A DNA stretch of 64,000 bases, taken from positions 372,001 to 436,000 of the forward strand of contig OZ244029.1 in NCBI GenBank assembly GCA_965214945.1. Direction: 5' to 3'. Each line of letters starts with the position of its first letter. Position 1 is the first letter of the stretch. A program made the translations under genes and the position numbers. The notes beneath the pieces are model-generated. The model did not search any database. It was not told where the DNA came from and saw only the letters and a list, made by a program, of their open reading frames with translations. Origin of the DNA: JAAXHB01 sp965214945 (GTDB lineage: Bacteria > Actinomycetota > Acidimicrobiia > Acidimicrobiales > Aldehydirespiratoraceae). Below, in pieces: positions 22,399 through 30,565 of this stretch.

Positions 22399-25300
22399 GA
22401 GTACCTCCCTGCCGAGGGCGAGCAGAAGAACGAGTAGTCGCCTGAGCCCACATCGAAGCGCACGGCCTCAGCCTCCTCGGCCGCTTCTGTGATGCCGGGG
22501 TGATCGGGGTTGGCCGCCAGCCGCCTGTTTTGCCATAGCAGCCTGTCGCTCTCGATGATCGACGGGTTGACGGCGCCCAGCTTGGGGATCCGGATCGCTG
22601 CCCGAGTGTTGGGCGGCACCGACGCGTCGAGCCGGAAGCCGCCGTCTTTACGCCTCCATTTCACCGAGATCGGTCCTCGCACGGTGTTCACACTCGCACG
22701 GGCGTAACGCAGCCCACCCATCGCTTGTGGCGCCACCGTGAAGGCGGCGTACCCGGGGGCGTCCCGTCTGATCCCGGCCACACTCTGAAAGAAGTACTTC
22801 TGGATGCTCCCGAACAGCTTCATGTTGTAGCTGAGCTGGGGGTCGGTCTCACCCTCCCAAGCTTCCCACAGGGTGGTCGCGCCCTTGCCGATCTGCTCGC
22901 CCCAGCTCGGGAACGTCGTCTGCGTGACGATGGTGTGGAGCACGTCGGCCCGGCCGTGTTCGGGCAGAATCCGAGCCAAGGCGTCAGTGCCCAGCATCCC
23001 AGTGGATAGGTGGCCTTCATGGCCGTTCAGGATGTCGGTGACTATGTTGTCGAGCACCTGCTTCTGATACTCGGCAGGCACCAGCCCCAGCGCCAGCGGT
23101 ATCGCGTTCGATGCTTGGCTGCCGGTGGCGTAGTTGCCTGTAGCTGCGTCGAGATAGCGCCGGTTGAACGCGACGCGGATGTCGGCGGCCAGGCTTCGAT
23201 AGCGCTCGGCTCGCGCCTGATAGCCCAGGACCTCGCCCGCCCGGGTCAGGATCCGGGTGTCGCGGTAGTAATACGCGCTTGACGTGAGCCCGGCCGGAGT
23301 GTGGACCGGGGCGAAGGCCGACGTGCCGTCGGGCTGCGGCTCCATGTGGTCGCCGAGGCCTTCGGTAAGAAGGCAGCCTGCAGCCCGGCCCCCCAGGAAT
23401 GCCACCAGAGCCTCGATCCGCTCGTAGTGCCTCTCGAGTATCTCGGCGTCGCCGGTCTCTAGGTACAGGTCCCAGGCCACGAGCGGATACGAGCTCTTCC
23501 AGACCGGGTACATCAAGTAAGCATCGTGCGTTCGGCGCCAGTGGAGCGGCGCTATCACCGGCAGGTCTCCGGACGCCTTCTGGACATCTGCGATGTCGTC
23601 GAGCCATTTCGACCAGAACCCGATCGTGTCGAACGTGAAGCCGAAGTCGGACGCAACCGGGTCGCCCAGCCAACCCACCCGCTCAGACCGGTCGGCCGCG
23701 TCCTGCGGGTAACCCTGCAGCGACGACGCGAAGGTCCAGACGACGTTGCTGTGGATCCGGTTGATCAGCAGGTCGGAGCAGTCAAAGCTTCCGGTCTCAG
23801 CAACGCTGGTGCGGGCCTGGCGGGCTTCGATGGCCTCGACGGACACCTCGCCCGGATCGCAGGCGACCTCGGCGTAACGGAAGCCGTGCAGGGTGAAGCG
23901 GGGCTCCCAGACCTCGGACCCCCGCCCGGCCAGGACGTACTCGTTGGTCTGCCTGGCGCCGTGGTGGAAGCCCTCCCCACCGTGCTCGAAGCCGTCGTCG
24001 CCGTCTGCCAGTCCGGCGAAGCAGTATTCGGGATCGTCGGGATAGGCGTACATGTTGGAGCGGTTGTCGAGACGGCCGTCCTCGCGAATCCCGTGGCCGT
24101 GGCGGACCGTCACCCTGGCGCCCCCAGGCCCGCTCACCCGCAGCCGCGTCCATCCGGTCAGGTTCTGGCCGAAGTCGTATGTGGCAACGCCGGCCTCGGG
24201 CCTTGCGACCGCCACCGGCTCAATCGTCCGGACCACCCGGATCGGCGGGATCGGCTGGCCACGGAGCCGACCCGAAGGCGCTGCTGCCAGCCGGGCCGGT
24301 GCCCAGGCACGGTCGTCGAAACCCGGCTCGGACCAGCCCGGCTGCTCCATGCGGGCGTCATATGTCTCGCCGTGGCTGTAGTCGTTGTACCGGACCGGGC
24401 CGGCCGCGGCGGTCCACGTAGAGTCGGTCACACATCGGACGAGTTCGCCGCTGTCGAGTTCAGCGTCAAGCTGGACCAGGCCGATGGGCCGATCCCCGTA
24501 CGGCTCCCGGTGGCTCGGCGACGGGGGCACGTCGCGCTCAGCGCTGTACCAGCCGTGGCCGAGCATCAGCCCGATCGCGTTGGGGCCGGGACGGAGGTGG
24601 CGGGTCACGTTGTGAGTGGCGTAGAGGACCCGGGCGCTCAGCTCGAAGGGCTGATCGTTGTGATAATAGGTGGTAGCTGGATCGAGCACCTGCTCGCCCA
24701 CCCTGTGACCGTTGACGTACAGCTCGTAGTAGCCGAGCCCCGTGACGCGGCATCGGGCCCGCCTCGCCGGCGCGGCGAGCGTGATCTCTTTGCGAAGCAG
24801 CGGCGCGGAGACGTCGGCGTCGCCGCTGATCCACGACGCCGTCCAGTCGTCAGTCTTGAGTAGGCCCATCTCAAAGCTGGCCGGAGGGCTGTCGGCACCT
24901 TGGCGTCCGGCGCCGTCCCATACTTGCACCTTCCACCAGCATCGCTCGCCGCTGCGAAGCGGCGCCCCCGCGTACGCGACGCCGGTCGTTGCGTCGGAGG
25001 CCACCTGTCCGGAGTCCCACTTATCGGCGATTCCGGCTTCCAGGCCTTGACGGGTCGAGCTGACCAACACCCGGTACGCCGACTGGCGTTGAGCCCGGGC
25101 CACGGCCGGATAAGCCGACCGGCGCATAGAACGGCTGGCGGTCTGATGGCTCGATTGGCGCTGAGCTCGGCTGTTGGCCTGATGGGCCGAGGGGTGGCGG
25201 GCCTGCGCCACCGCTCGTATCCTCCAGCCGAAGACCGGCGCAGGCTGATCGACGCCGAGCGGGTCCACCCGGTGCTCGCATCGAGCGTCGGCGGCCGCGA

Positions 25301-26081
25301 ATCTCACCCGGCGATCGACAGCCTCGTACGGGTCCGCTCTGGCCCATTCCGGGTCGACGTATTCGGCCAGGTCGCGGCAGGCGATCACGGTGCAGCCTGC
25401 GTCATCGAGGTAGCGCATGCCGGCTGCGAAGGAGTCAACCTCGGTGCTCACTCGGTGGCAGTGCCTGCCGGGTACGCCGTGGAAGCAGATCGAGGCGATC
25501 TTGCCGGCCTGAGCCTTGTCAACGGCCCAGACGAGATCGTCCAGGGTCCACTCGGGTCCGGCATAGCCCGTGGTGGGGATCAGGAGCGGATGATCTTCGC
25601 TCGGATCGTAGGCGGGTCCCCGGGCCCCTCTCCCGCCATCGCTATATTCGGGGCCGCCGCCACGACGCGCGAAGCTGAACCCGAGTTCGGCCACAACATC
25701 CACCACATGTGGAGCGTGGCTGAATCCCGGATAGCAGAAGGTGGTCGGGGCTGGTATCCGATGGGCCTCGCACCGATCCTGGATGAAAGCGATCTCCTCT
25801 CGGATCCGCTGGGCTGAGAGCAGCGTCAGGTCGAGACGGCTCTTGGTGTGGTTTCCGATCTCGAAGCCCTGCTCGTGAAGCGCCCGGATCTCGGCCCAGA
25901 TCATGAAGCGGTCGTTCAGGGCGGGGTCGCTGAATCTGAGCCCCTCGTTAATGAAGAACGTGGCCCCGAAGCCGCGGTCGCGAAGGATCGGGGCGACGGT
26001 GGCGATGTCAGACTTGTTGGCACCATCGAAGGTCAAGACGACAAGCCCGTCGGGAACAGGCCGCGAACTGCGCCCGGTCAT
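22395..26081 (-). CDS. NodB-like deacetylase / GH78 alpha-L-rhamnosidase fusion
   Basis: The 1228-residue protein joins two activities. Residues about 10-270 form a NodB-like domain (VLTFDGANKSD, GFGATFFINEGL, EIGNHTKSRLD, TFCYPGFSH). TFDG replaces the usual TFDD, and HTKSR replaces H-S/T-x-x-H, so activity may be lost or altered. Residues about 290-1228 form a GH78 enzyme: N-terminal sandwich domains (ELYVNGHRVGEQVLDPATTY, YDFGQNLTGWTRL), then the (alpha/alpha)6 barrel with the catalytic-region signature DCPxxER-like DAADRSERVGWLGDP, SWGEQIGKGATTLWEAWEG and a C-terminal sandwich. No signal peptide is seen. Four tandem 12-residue units sit between the domains (25062-25205). The gene is coupled to the downstream sulfatase. 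Confidence 0.88.
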   Translation of the reverse strand: MTGRSSRPVPDGLVVLTFDGANKSDIATVAPILRDRGFGATFFINEGLRFSDPALNDRFMIWAEIRALHEQGFEIGNHTKSRLDLTLLSAQRIREEIAFIQDRCEAHRIPAPTTFCYPGFSHAPHVVDVVAELGFSFARRGGGPEYSDGGRGARGPAYDPSEDHPLLIPTTGYAGPEWTLDDLVWAVDKAQAGKIASICFHGVPGRHCHRVSTEVDSFAAGMRYLDDAGCTVIACRDLAEYVDPEWARADPYEAVDRRVRFAAADARCEHRVDPLGVDQPAPVFGWRIRAVAQARHPSAHQANSRAQRQSSHQTASRSMRRSAYPAVARAQRQSAYRVLVSSTRQGLEAGIADKWDSGQVASDATTGVAYAGAPLRSGERCWWKVQVWDGAGRQGADSPPASFEMGLLKTDDWTASWISGDADVSAPLLRKEITLAAPARRARCRVTGLGYYELYVNGHRVGEQVLDPATTYYHNDQPFELSARVLYATHNVTRHLRPGPNAIGLMLGHGWYSAERDVPPSPSHREPYGDRPIGLVQLDAELDSGELVRCVTDSTWTAAAGPVRYNDYSHGETYDARMEQPGWSEPGFDDRAWAPARLAAAPSGRLRGQPIPPIRVVRTIEPVAVARPEAGVATYDFGQNLTGWTRLRVSGPGGARVTVRHGHGIREDGRLDNRSNMYAYPDDPEYCFAGLADGDDGFEHGGEGFHHGARQTNEYVLAGRGSEVWEPRFTLHGFRYAEVACDPGEVSVEAIEARQARTSVAETGSFDCSDLLINRIHSNVVWTFASSLQGYPQDAADRSERVGWLGDPVASDFGFTFDTIGFWSKWLDDIADVQKASGDLPVIAPLHWRRTHDAYLMYPVWKSSYPLVAWDLYLETGDAEILERHYERIEALVAFLGGRAAGCLLTEGLGDHMEPQPDGTSAFAPVHTPAGLTSSAYYYRDTRILTRAGEVLGYQARAERYRSLAADIRVAFNRRYLDAATGNYATGSQASNAIPLALGLVPAEYQKQVLDNIVTDILNGHEGHLSTGMLGTDALARILPEHGRADVLHTIVTQTTFPSWGEQIGKGATTLWEAWEGETDPQLSYNMKLFGSIQKYFFQSVAGIRRDAPGYAAFTVAPQAMGGLRYARASVNTVRGPISVKWRRKDGGFRLDASVPPNTRAAIRIPKLGAVNPSIIESDRLLWQNRRLAANPDHPGITEAAEEAEAVRFDVGSGDYSFFCSPSAGRYS
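25062..25205. repeat. four in-frame 36-bp tandem repeats in the rhamnosidase fusion
   Basis: Contiguous 36-bp units at 25062-25097, 25098-25133, 25134-25169 and 25170-25205 encode, in protein order, QARHPSAHQANS, RAQRQSSHQTAS, RSMRRSAYPAVA and RAQRQSAYRVLV. Only the last unit continues into normal GH78 sequence. The other three look like degenerated extra copies forming a basic linker. Confidence 0.9.
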
Positions 26082-26089
26082 TGCCGGCC

Positions 26090-26190
26090 CGCCTGTTTTA
26101 TTGCGGTGAAGTTGGCTTCCCTGGCGACTGCGAGGGCGGCGTTCCAGCGGATCACACGGCCGCCTGTTTCATTGCGGTGAAGTTGGCTTC
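26090..26190. repeat. 30-bp direct repeat between the rhamnosidase and a sulfatase
   Basis: A 30-bp sequence at 26090-26119 recurs at 26161-26190 with 29 of 30 identical (core ATTGCGGTGAAGTTGGCTTC). Both copies lie in the divergent promoter region. Confidence 0.92.
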
Positions 26191-26208
26191 ACGGGCTGAA
26201 GCTAACTT
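26180..26208. promoter_or_regulatory. inverted repeat, candidate operator of the glycan locus
   Basis: AAGTTGGCTTCA (26180-26191) and TGAAGCTAACTT (26197-26208) are 12-bp arms matching at 11 of 12 positions around CGGGC. It lies 35 bp before the sulfatase start and overlaps the end of the second 30-bp repeat, so the left arm exists twice. It could bind a LacI- or GntR-type regulator or form an RNA hairpin. Confidence 0.5.
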
Positions 26209-26242
26209 AAGTCGGACTCGGCTGTCGACCCCGGAGCGAGGC

Positions 26243-27688
26243 GTGGATCGCGAGCGTCCCAACATCCTTTTCCTCCTCACCGACAACCAGCACTGGACCT
26301 CGCTGGGCGCGGCCGGGAACGACATAATCGAGACGCCACACATGGATGGCCTGGCCACCCGCGGCGCCCTGTTCGAGAACTCCTTCGTCACTACTCCCAT
26401 CTGCGGGGCGAGCCGGGCCAGCTTCCTTACCGGGCTCTACCGGCGCAGCCACCTGTTCGATTTTCGAACAGCCCCCTTCCGGTCGGTGCTCACCCCATTG
26501 GCCTACCCGGCTGTGCTGAAGCGGGCGGGCTATTGGTCGGGCTTTATCGGGAAGTTCGGGATCGAGAGCGACGGCTATATGAACGTCGAGTCGGAGGCCG
26601 CGACCCTTGGCGCCATGTTCCACCGCTTCGACAACTTCGAGCACTGGGGTCCGGACAACTACTTCGAGCGCCAGCACGATGGGTCGATGCGTCACCTGAC
26701 CGACGTGACCGGGGACAAGATCATCGAGTTCCTTCGGGAGTGGCACTCGTCGGACCCGGACCGCCCTTTCTGTCTGTCGGTCAGCTTCAACGCCCCCCAC
26801 TGCCAGGACGACCACCCTCAACAGTACATCTGGCCCGAGAGCGTCGATCATCTCTATCGGGACGCCTGCATCCCCGTGCCCGAGACCGCTGCCCCCGACT
26901 TCTTCGAGACCCAGCCTGACTTTATAAAGCGAAGCGAGAACCGGGAGCGCTGGAAGAGGAGGTTCGGCACGCCGGAGCTGTTCCAAGAGAACATGAAGGG
27001 CTACTTCCGAATGGTCAGCGGCGTGGACAGGGTCATCGGCCGGGTTCTGCGGGAGATCGACGCCCTAGGATCGGCCGACTCCACTGTCGTGATCTTCACC
27101 AGTGACAACGGCATGTTCTTCGGAGAGCGGGGTCTCAGCGACTGCTGGCTGCTCTATGAGGACTCGATCAGGGTTCCGCTGATCGTCGTGGACCCCCGCC
27201 TCGACCCGGACCGGCGGGGTGCCAGGCTCACCGACTTAGTGCTCAACATCGACATCTCCCCGACGATTATCGACCTGGCAGGGGCTCCGATTCCTGACAC
27301 CGTGCAAGGCCGCAGTCTCATGCCGCTGCTGGAACGATCTGCAAGTGCTTGGCGGTCGGATTTCTACTGCGAGCACCTGTTCGAGCATCCACTCATACCC
27401 AAAAGCGAAGGGATGCGGACGGCGAGGTGGAAGTACATCCGCTACGTCGAGCTGCCGGCGTCGGATGAGGAGCAGAGCCGCGAAGGGGCACCGGTGCGGG
27501 GCGGAATCGGCAGCCGCGTCCGAGGCGGCAACCGTTACGAAGAGTTCTACGACCTGCGAGCCGACCCTCTGGAGACGGCTAACGTGATCGACGACCCCCG
27601 CCACCAGCAAGCACTGGCTCGGATCACGGAGCGCTTCGCTGAGCTCCGCACTGAAGCGGCGTCGGCCCGAGGGAGCGGAGCCGGCTGA
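26243..27688 (+). CDS. type I sulfatase
   Basis: The 481-residue sulfatase reads PNILFLLTDNQHW, the modification site CGASRASFLTG (Cys-x-Ala-x-Arg form), GKFGIESDGY, SFNAPHCQDDHP and FTSDNGMFFGERGLSDCWLLYED. The start is the GTG at 26243 with GGAG upstream. A frame reaching back to 26081 only covers the repeat region and is not protein-like. It is divergent from the rhamnosidase fusion and followed 10 bp later by a deacetylase. Ala instead of Pro in the modification motif is tolerated in the family. The sugar substrate is not predictable. Confidence 0.9.
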   Translation: MDRERPNILFLLTDNQHWTSLGAAGNDIIETPHMDGLATRGALFENSFVTTPICGASRASFLTGLYRRSHLFDFRTAPFRSVLTPLAYPAVLKRAGYWSGFIGKFGIESDGYMNVESEAATLGAMFHRFDNFEHWGPDNYFERQHDGSMRHLTDVTGDKIIEFLREWHSSDPDRPFCLSVSFNAPHCQDDHPQQYIWPESVDHLYRDACIPVPETAAPDFFETQPDFIKRSENRERWKRRFGTPELFQENMKGYFRMVSGVDRVIGRVLREIDALGSADSTVVIFTSDNGMFFGERGLSDCWLLYEDSIRVPLIVVDPRLDPDRRGARLTDLVLNIDISPTIIDLAGAPIPDTVQGRSLMPLLERSASAWRSDFYCEHLFEHPLIPKSEGMRTARWKYIRYVELPASDEEQSREGAPVRGGIGSRVRGGNRYEEFYDLRADPLETANVIDDPRHQQALARITERFAELRTEAASARGSGAG

Positions 27689-27698
27689 AAGGATCGAC

Positions 27699-28622
27699 AT
27701 GGCGACCTACGTTGCGGGATACGATGCCGAAGCGGTGTACGCCTGGTGGGAGGCGAGCTTCACCGAGCACACCGGCGACAACTACAACGACGTCGTCAGC
27801 TACGAGGGCGAGCGGCTGAGGGAGTGCGTTGCCGGAATCCGTGCCGTGGCCGAGGTGCACCTCGAGCGCGGGGCCCCGGCCACGTTCTTCATCGTGGCCC
27901 GGCTGCTGCGAGCCGCCACTTCGGAGATCGTTGAGATCCTCGACCACCCGACGTTCGAGATCGCCAGCCACTCCTACACCCACCCCGACATCAAAAGCTT
28001 CCTCCACGACGACGACCGGCTGCGGCACGAGGTCGTCGACTCCAAGAAGGTCATCGAGGACGCCTTCGGACGCGCCGTCGTCGGCTTCACCACACCTGGC
28101 GGCTACGAGGACGGGTACATGGACCAGCCCCGGTTCTTGGAGCTGCTGCGCGAGGCGGGCTACCGATACGTCCGCAGCGTCGCCTGCGGGCCGCACTTTT
28201 CGATGCCGGCGCCGCTGCACCAGCCGTTCTGGTACGACGAGGAGGGATGTCCGGATCTGCTGGAGATCCCCTCCCACGCCTGGCACGACAACGTCCTGAC
28301 CGGACAGCACGGCCTGGTGTCGTGGCCGCCGATCCTGCCCTGGAGGTACCCCACAGAGATGCCGACCGACGCCCGCGGCGTCTACGAGGCCTACGCGCCC
28401 GGCATCGACCACGCTGCCGAGGCCGGGTTGACCGCCTACGTGCCTGCGTTTCACCCTTGGTCGATCTATCGGATCGACCAGCGGGCGGGTCAGATCGCCC
28501 TGCTGCTGGATCACGCCGCCGGGATCCTCGAGGTCTGCTCCTGCGAGCAGCTCTACGGAATGCTCCGAGCCGACCCGGCCCTAGCCGCCGACCGGCCCCG
28601 ACTCGCGCTCGCCGCCGCCTAA
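27699..28622 (+). CDS. polysaccharide deacetylase (NodB/PuuE type)
   Basis: This 307-residue enzyme of the carbohydrate esterase 4 fold removes acyl groups from glycans or acts on related amides. Motif 1 is VAGYDAEAVYAWW near the N-terminus, followed by ATFFIVARLL, the zinc motif ASHSYTHPDI with intact H-x-x-x-H spacing (about 88-92), and TTPGGYEDG. It is cytosolic, with no signal peptide. A Shine-Dalgarno AAAGGA precedes ATG. It forms an operon with the sulfatase. Unlike the NodB domain of the fusion protein, its catalytic residues look intact. Confidence 0.85.
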   Translation: MATYVAGYDAEAVYAWWEASFTEHTGDNYNDVVSYEGERLRECVAGIRAVAEVHLERGAPATFFIVARLLRAATSEIVEILDHPTFEIASHSYTHPDIKSFLHDDDRLRHEVVDSKKVIEDAFGRAVVGFTTPGGYEDGYMDQPRFLELLREAGYRYVRSVACGPHFSMPAPLHQPFWYDEEGCPDLLEIPSHAWHDNVLTGQHGLVSWPPILPWRYPTEMPTDARGVYEAYAPGIDHAAEAGLTAYVPAFHPWSIYRIDQRAGQIALLLDHAAGILEVCSCEQLYGMLRADPALAADRPRLALAAA

Positions 28623-28680
28623 GGGAGCCCGGATCTCGTCGGCTCGCCTTACACCGCAAACCGCCAGGGGCTCCTAGCCT

Positions 28681-28722
28681 TTCCCGAGTTCAGCTCCCGA
28701 GTTGAGTTCCCGAGTTCAGCTC
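28681..28722. repeat. tail duplication of the third PhyH gene
   Basis: TTCCCGAGTTCAGCTC occurs at 28707-28722, containing the stop codon of the minus-strand gene, and identically at 28681-28696. A third, partial copy (TCCCGAGTTGAGTTC) lies between them. No clear terminator is seen in 28623-28715 between the two convergent genes. Confidence 0.88.
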
Positions 28723-29648
28723 GTCCCGAGCAGCCGAGACGGTGGGGTGGGCAGGTTGGGATCTAGGTCGTCGAGCTGCCTGAACTCAGGCGTCTCCTCG
28801 GGTGTCTGGATCGACCACAGCGAGGTCCATCCCCGCGTGAGTTCTGGCCAGTCCGGGATCGACGGGTGCCAGTGCGGGAACCTCACAGTCGATGCCACCG
28901 CTGGGTCGCCGACCCGCTGATATCGGAACTCACACGACCTTCGCAGCCTGTCGGTAGTGTTGGGGAGGCCGCCGTGCACGGTGAGGCTGTGGAAGATCAG
29001 GGCGTCGCCTCGCCGGTACGGGGCAGTACGCCACCTCGTGTCGTCATCATCGACTCTGATCTCCAACAGATCCGGATCCAGCGGCAGCACTCCACCCATC
29101 TGCGACCCTTCCAGGATCCGGAGCCCGCCCAGCTCGGACGGGATGTCAGCCAGGGGCATCCACACGGTCAAGGTGTCGGCGGCCCCCTGGACCGGTCGCC
29201 AGTCCTGGTGGTTCTTGGTGGGCCGGACCCGCGACGACGGGCCCACTACCCGGGCGACGTGATTGGAGTGCACGAAGATCTCGTCTTCGAGCAGCGCCGA
29301 GACAGCGGACACGATGCGATCGTGGTGGGCGAACTCGTGGAAGCTCTGGATGCTCTGAACCCGGCGGTACATCGCCAGGAAATCGGGGTCGTCGTAGCTC
29401 TCGGACGCGACGGACGGGCCGGCCGTCCAATCGGCCGGGTCGGTGCTCTCGGCTATCCATCCCGGTGTGGCCGCCACCGCGTCGCGGATCGCCTCCTCGA
29501 CCACAGCCACGTCGTGGCTGGGCAAGAAGTCGCGGAAGAAGAGGTAGCCATCGCGCCGGATCCGGCGCCGGGCCTCGTCGCCGGCCGGATCCACCTCCGA
29601 CGAGTCGGTGATCACCCTGCCGTGGGCTTGAGACGACACGACCGTCAC
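28716..29648 (-). CDS. PhyH-family Fe(II)/2OG dioxygenase, copy 3
   Basis: This 310-residue superfamily member is distant from copies 1 and 2. It has the canonical facial triad: KNHQDW supplies H-x-D (about residue 147), VHGGLPN the second His, and RRSCEFRYQ the 2OG arginine. It starts at GTG. It lies between the deacetylase and the ABC permeases, so a role in processing the imported glycan or its substituents is plausible but unproven. It is probably a real oxygenase, in contrast to the other two. Confidence 0.87.
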   Translation of the reverse strand: MTVVSSQAHGRVITDSSEVDPAGDEARRRIRRDGYLFFRDFLPSHDVAVVEEAIRDAVAATPGWIAESTDPADWTAGPSVASESYDDPDFLAMYRRVQSIQSFHEFAHHDRIVSAVSALLEDEIFVHSNHVARVVGPSSRVRPTKNHQDWRPVQGAADTLTVWMPLADIPSELGGLRILEGSQMGGVLPLDPDLLEIRVDDDDTRWRTAPYRRGDALIFHSLTVHGGLPNTTDRLRRSCEFRYQRVGDPAVASTVRFPHWHPSIPDWPELTRGWTSLWSIQTPEETPEFRQLDDLDPNLPTPPSRLLGTS

Positions 29649-29652
29649 CCGT

Positions 29653-29741
29653 TCACTCGGTCATGCCGGATCGGCCGAGCCCGACCTGGGGCCCGCCTGC
29701 TCGAGCACCGCAGGGGCTGTCACCCGGTCATGCCGGATCGG
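29653..29741. repeat. tail duplication of the MalG-type permease gene
   Basis: The 22 bp at 29720-29741, including the stop codon, recur at 29653-29674 with 21 of 22 identical. On the coding strand both read GATCCGGCATGACC followed by one codon and TGA. The copy ends 5 bp before the start codon of PhyH copy 3. Confidence 0.9.
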
Positions 29742-30565
29742 GCCATGCTTTCCACGAACCGGCGCTGCATGAACATGAAGACCGCTATCACCGGAGCCAT
29801 CGACAGCAGCGACATAGCAGCAAGGATCTCGGGTCTAAGCGGGTTGGAGTCGCTATTGAAGGTGCCGCCGGCGATTCCGAGCTCGAGGGTGACCACCCGC
29901 AGGTCTGGGTCGGAGACGGCGAGGAACGGCCAAGCGTAAAGGTTCCACGCCGCCAGGAACGAAACGATGATGAAGGCGACCACGGTCGGCCCGGCAAGCG
30001 GGGCGTAGATGCTGCGGAACACTCGGATCGGCCCGGCGCCGTCGAGCACCCCGGCCTCGTACAGCTCTCTGGGAACAGTTCGGAAGAACTGCCTGAACAT
30101 GAACACGGCCACGTCCGTGTAGGCCACGACGGGGATGATCAGCCCCATGCGGGTGTCGAGCCAGCCGATCCGGAAGATGAACATGAACAGCGGGATCATG
30201 ATGACGTGGAACGGAACCAGCAGGCCCGCGATCAAGAAAACGAACAGCGAATCCCGCAGCGGGAACCTCAATGTGCTGAACGCGAACCCGGCCATCATTC
30301 CCAGGGTCGCCTGCCCAGTGACCACTACAACTGTCAGCACGGCGCTGTTGATAAACGATCCGGTGCCGATCTTGTTATAGGCCTCGACGTAGTTGTACCA
30401 GGTGAACGGATCGGGCACCCACTCGAACGGGAACGCGAAGGTCTGCGGCGCGGTCTGCAGCGATTTCGACAGGTTGAACAGGAACGGCACCACCATCACT
30501 ACTGACCCCAGGGTCAGGATCAGGTAGATGGCGACGGTGGCTCCGGGGCTGCGAGTCGTACTCAT
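29720..30565 (-). CDS. sugar ABC transporter permease (MalG/UgpE type)
   Basis: This 281-residue inner-membrane subunit has six predicted membrane segments. The EAA loop, which contacts the ATPase, reads ELYEAGVLDGAGPIRVFRSI (about 188-207). ATG 30565 is chosen because its ATGA overlaps the stop of the upstream permease. It functions with the next two genes as the transmembrane path of a carbohydrate importer. Confidence 0.93.
   Translation of the reverse strand: MSTTRSPGATVAIYLILTLGSVVMVVPFLFNLSKSLQTAPQTFAFPFEWVPDPFTWYNYVEAYNKIGTGSFINSAVLTVVVVTGQATLGMMAGFAFSTLRFPLRDSLFVFLIAGLLVPFHVIMIPLFMFIFRIGWLDTRMGLIIPVVAYTDVAVFMFRQFFRTVPRELYEAGVLDGAGPIRVFRSIYAPLAGPTVVAFIIVSFLAAWNLYAWPFLAVSDPDLRVVTLELGIAGGTFNSDSNPLRPEILAAMSLLSMAPVIAVFMFMQRRFVESMARSGMTG

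Noticed and set aside
25062..25205. Four regular 36-bp repeats as a CRISPR-like array
   Set aside because: The units are contiguous without spacers, diverge from each other, and are in frame inside a coding gene.
26081..26242. N-terminal extension of the second sulfatase
   Set aside because: The extension translates the duplicated 30-bp intergenic repeat, and GTG 26243 has a ribosome-binding site and the normal family start.
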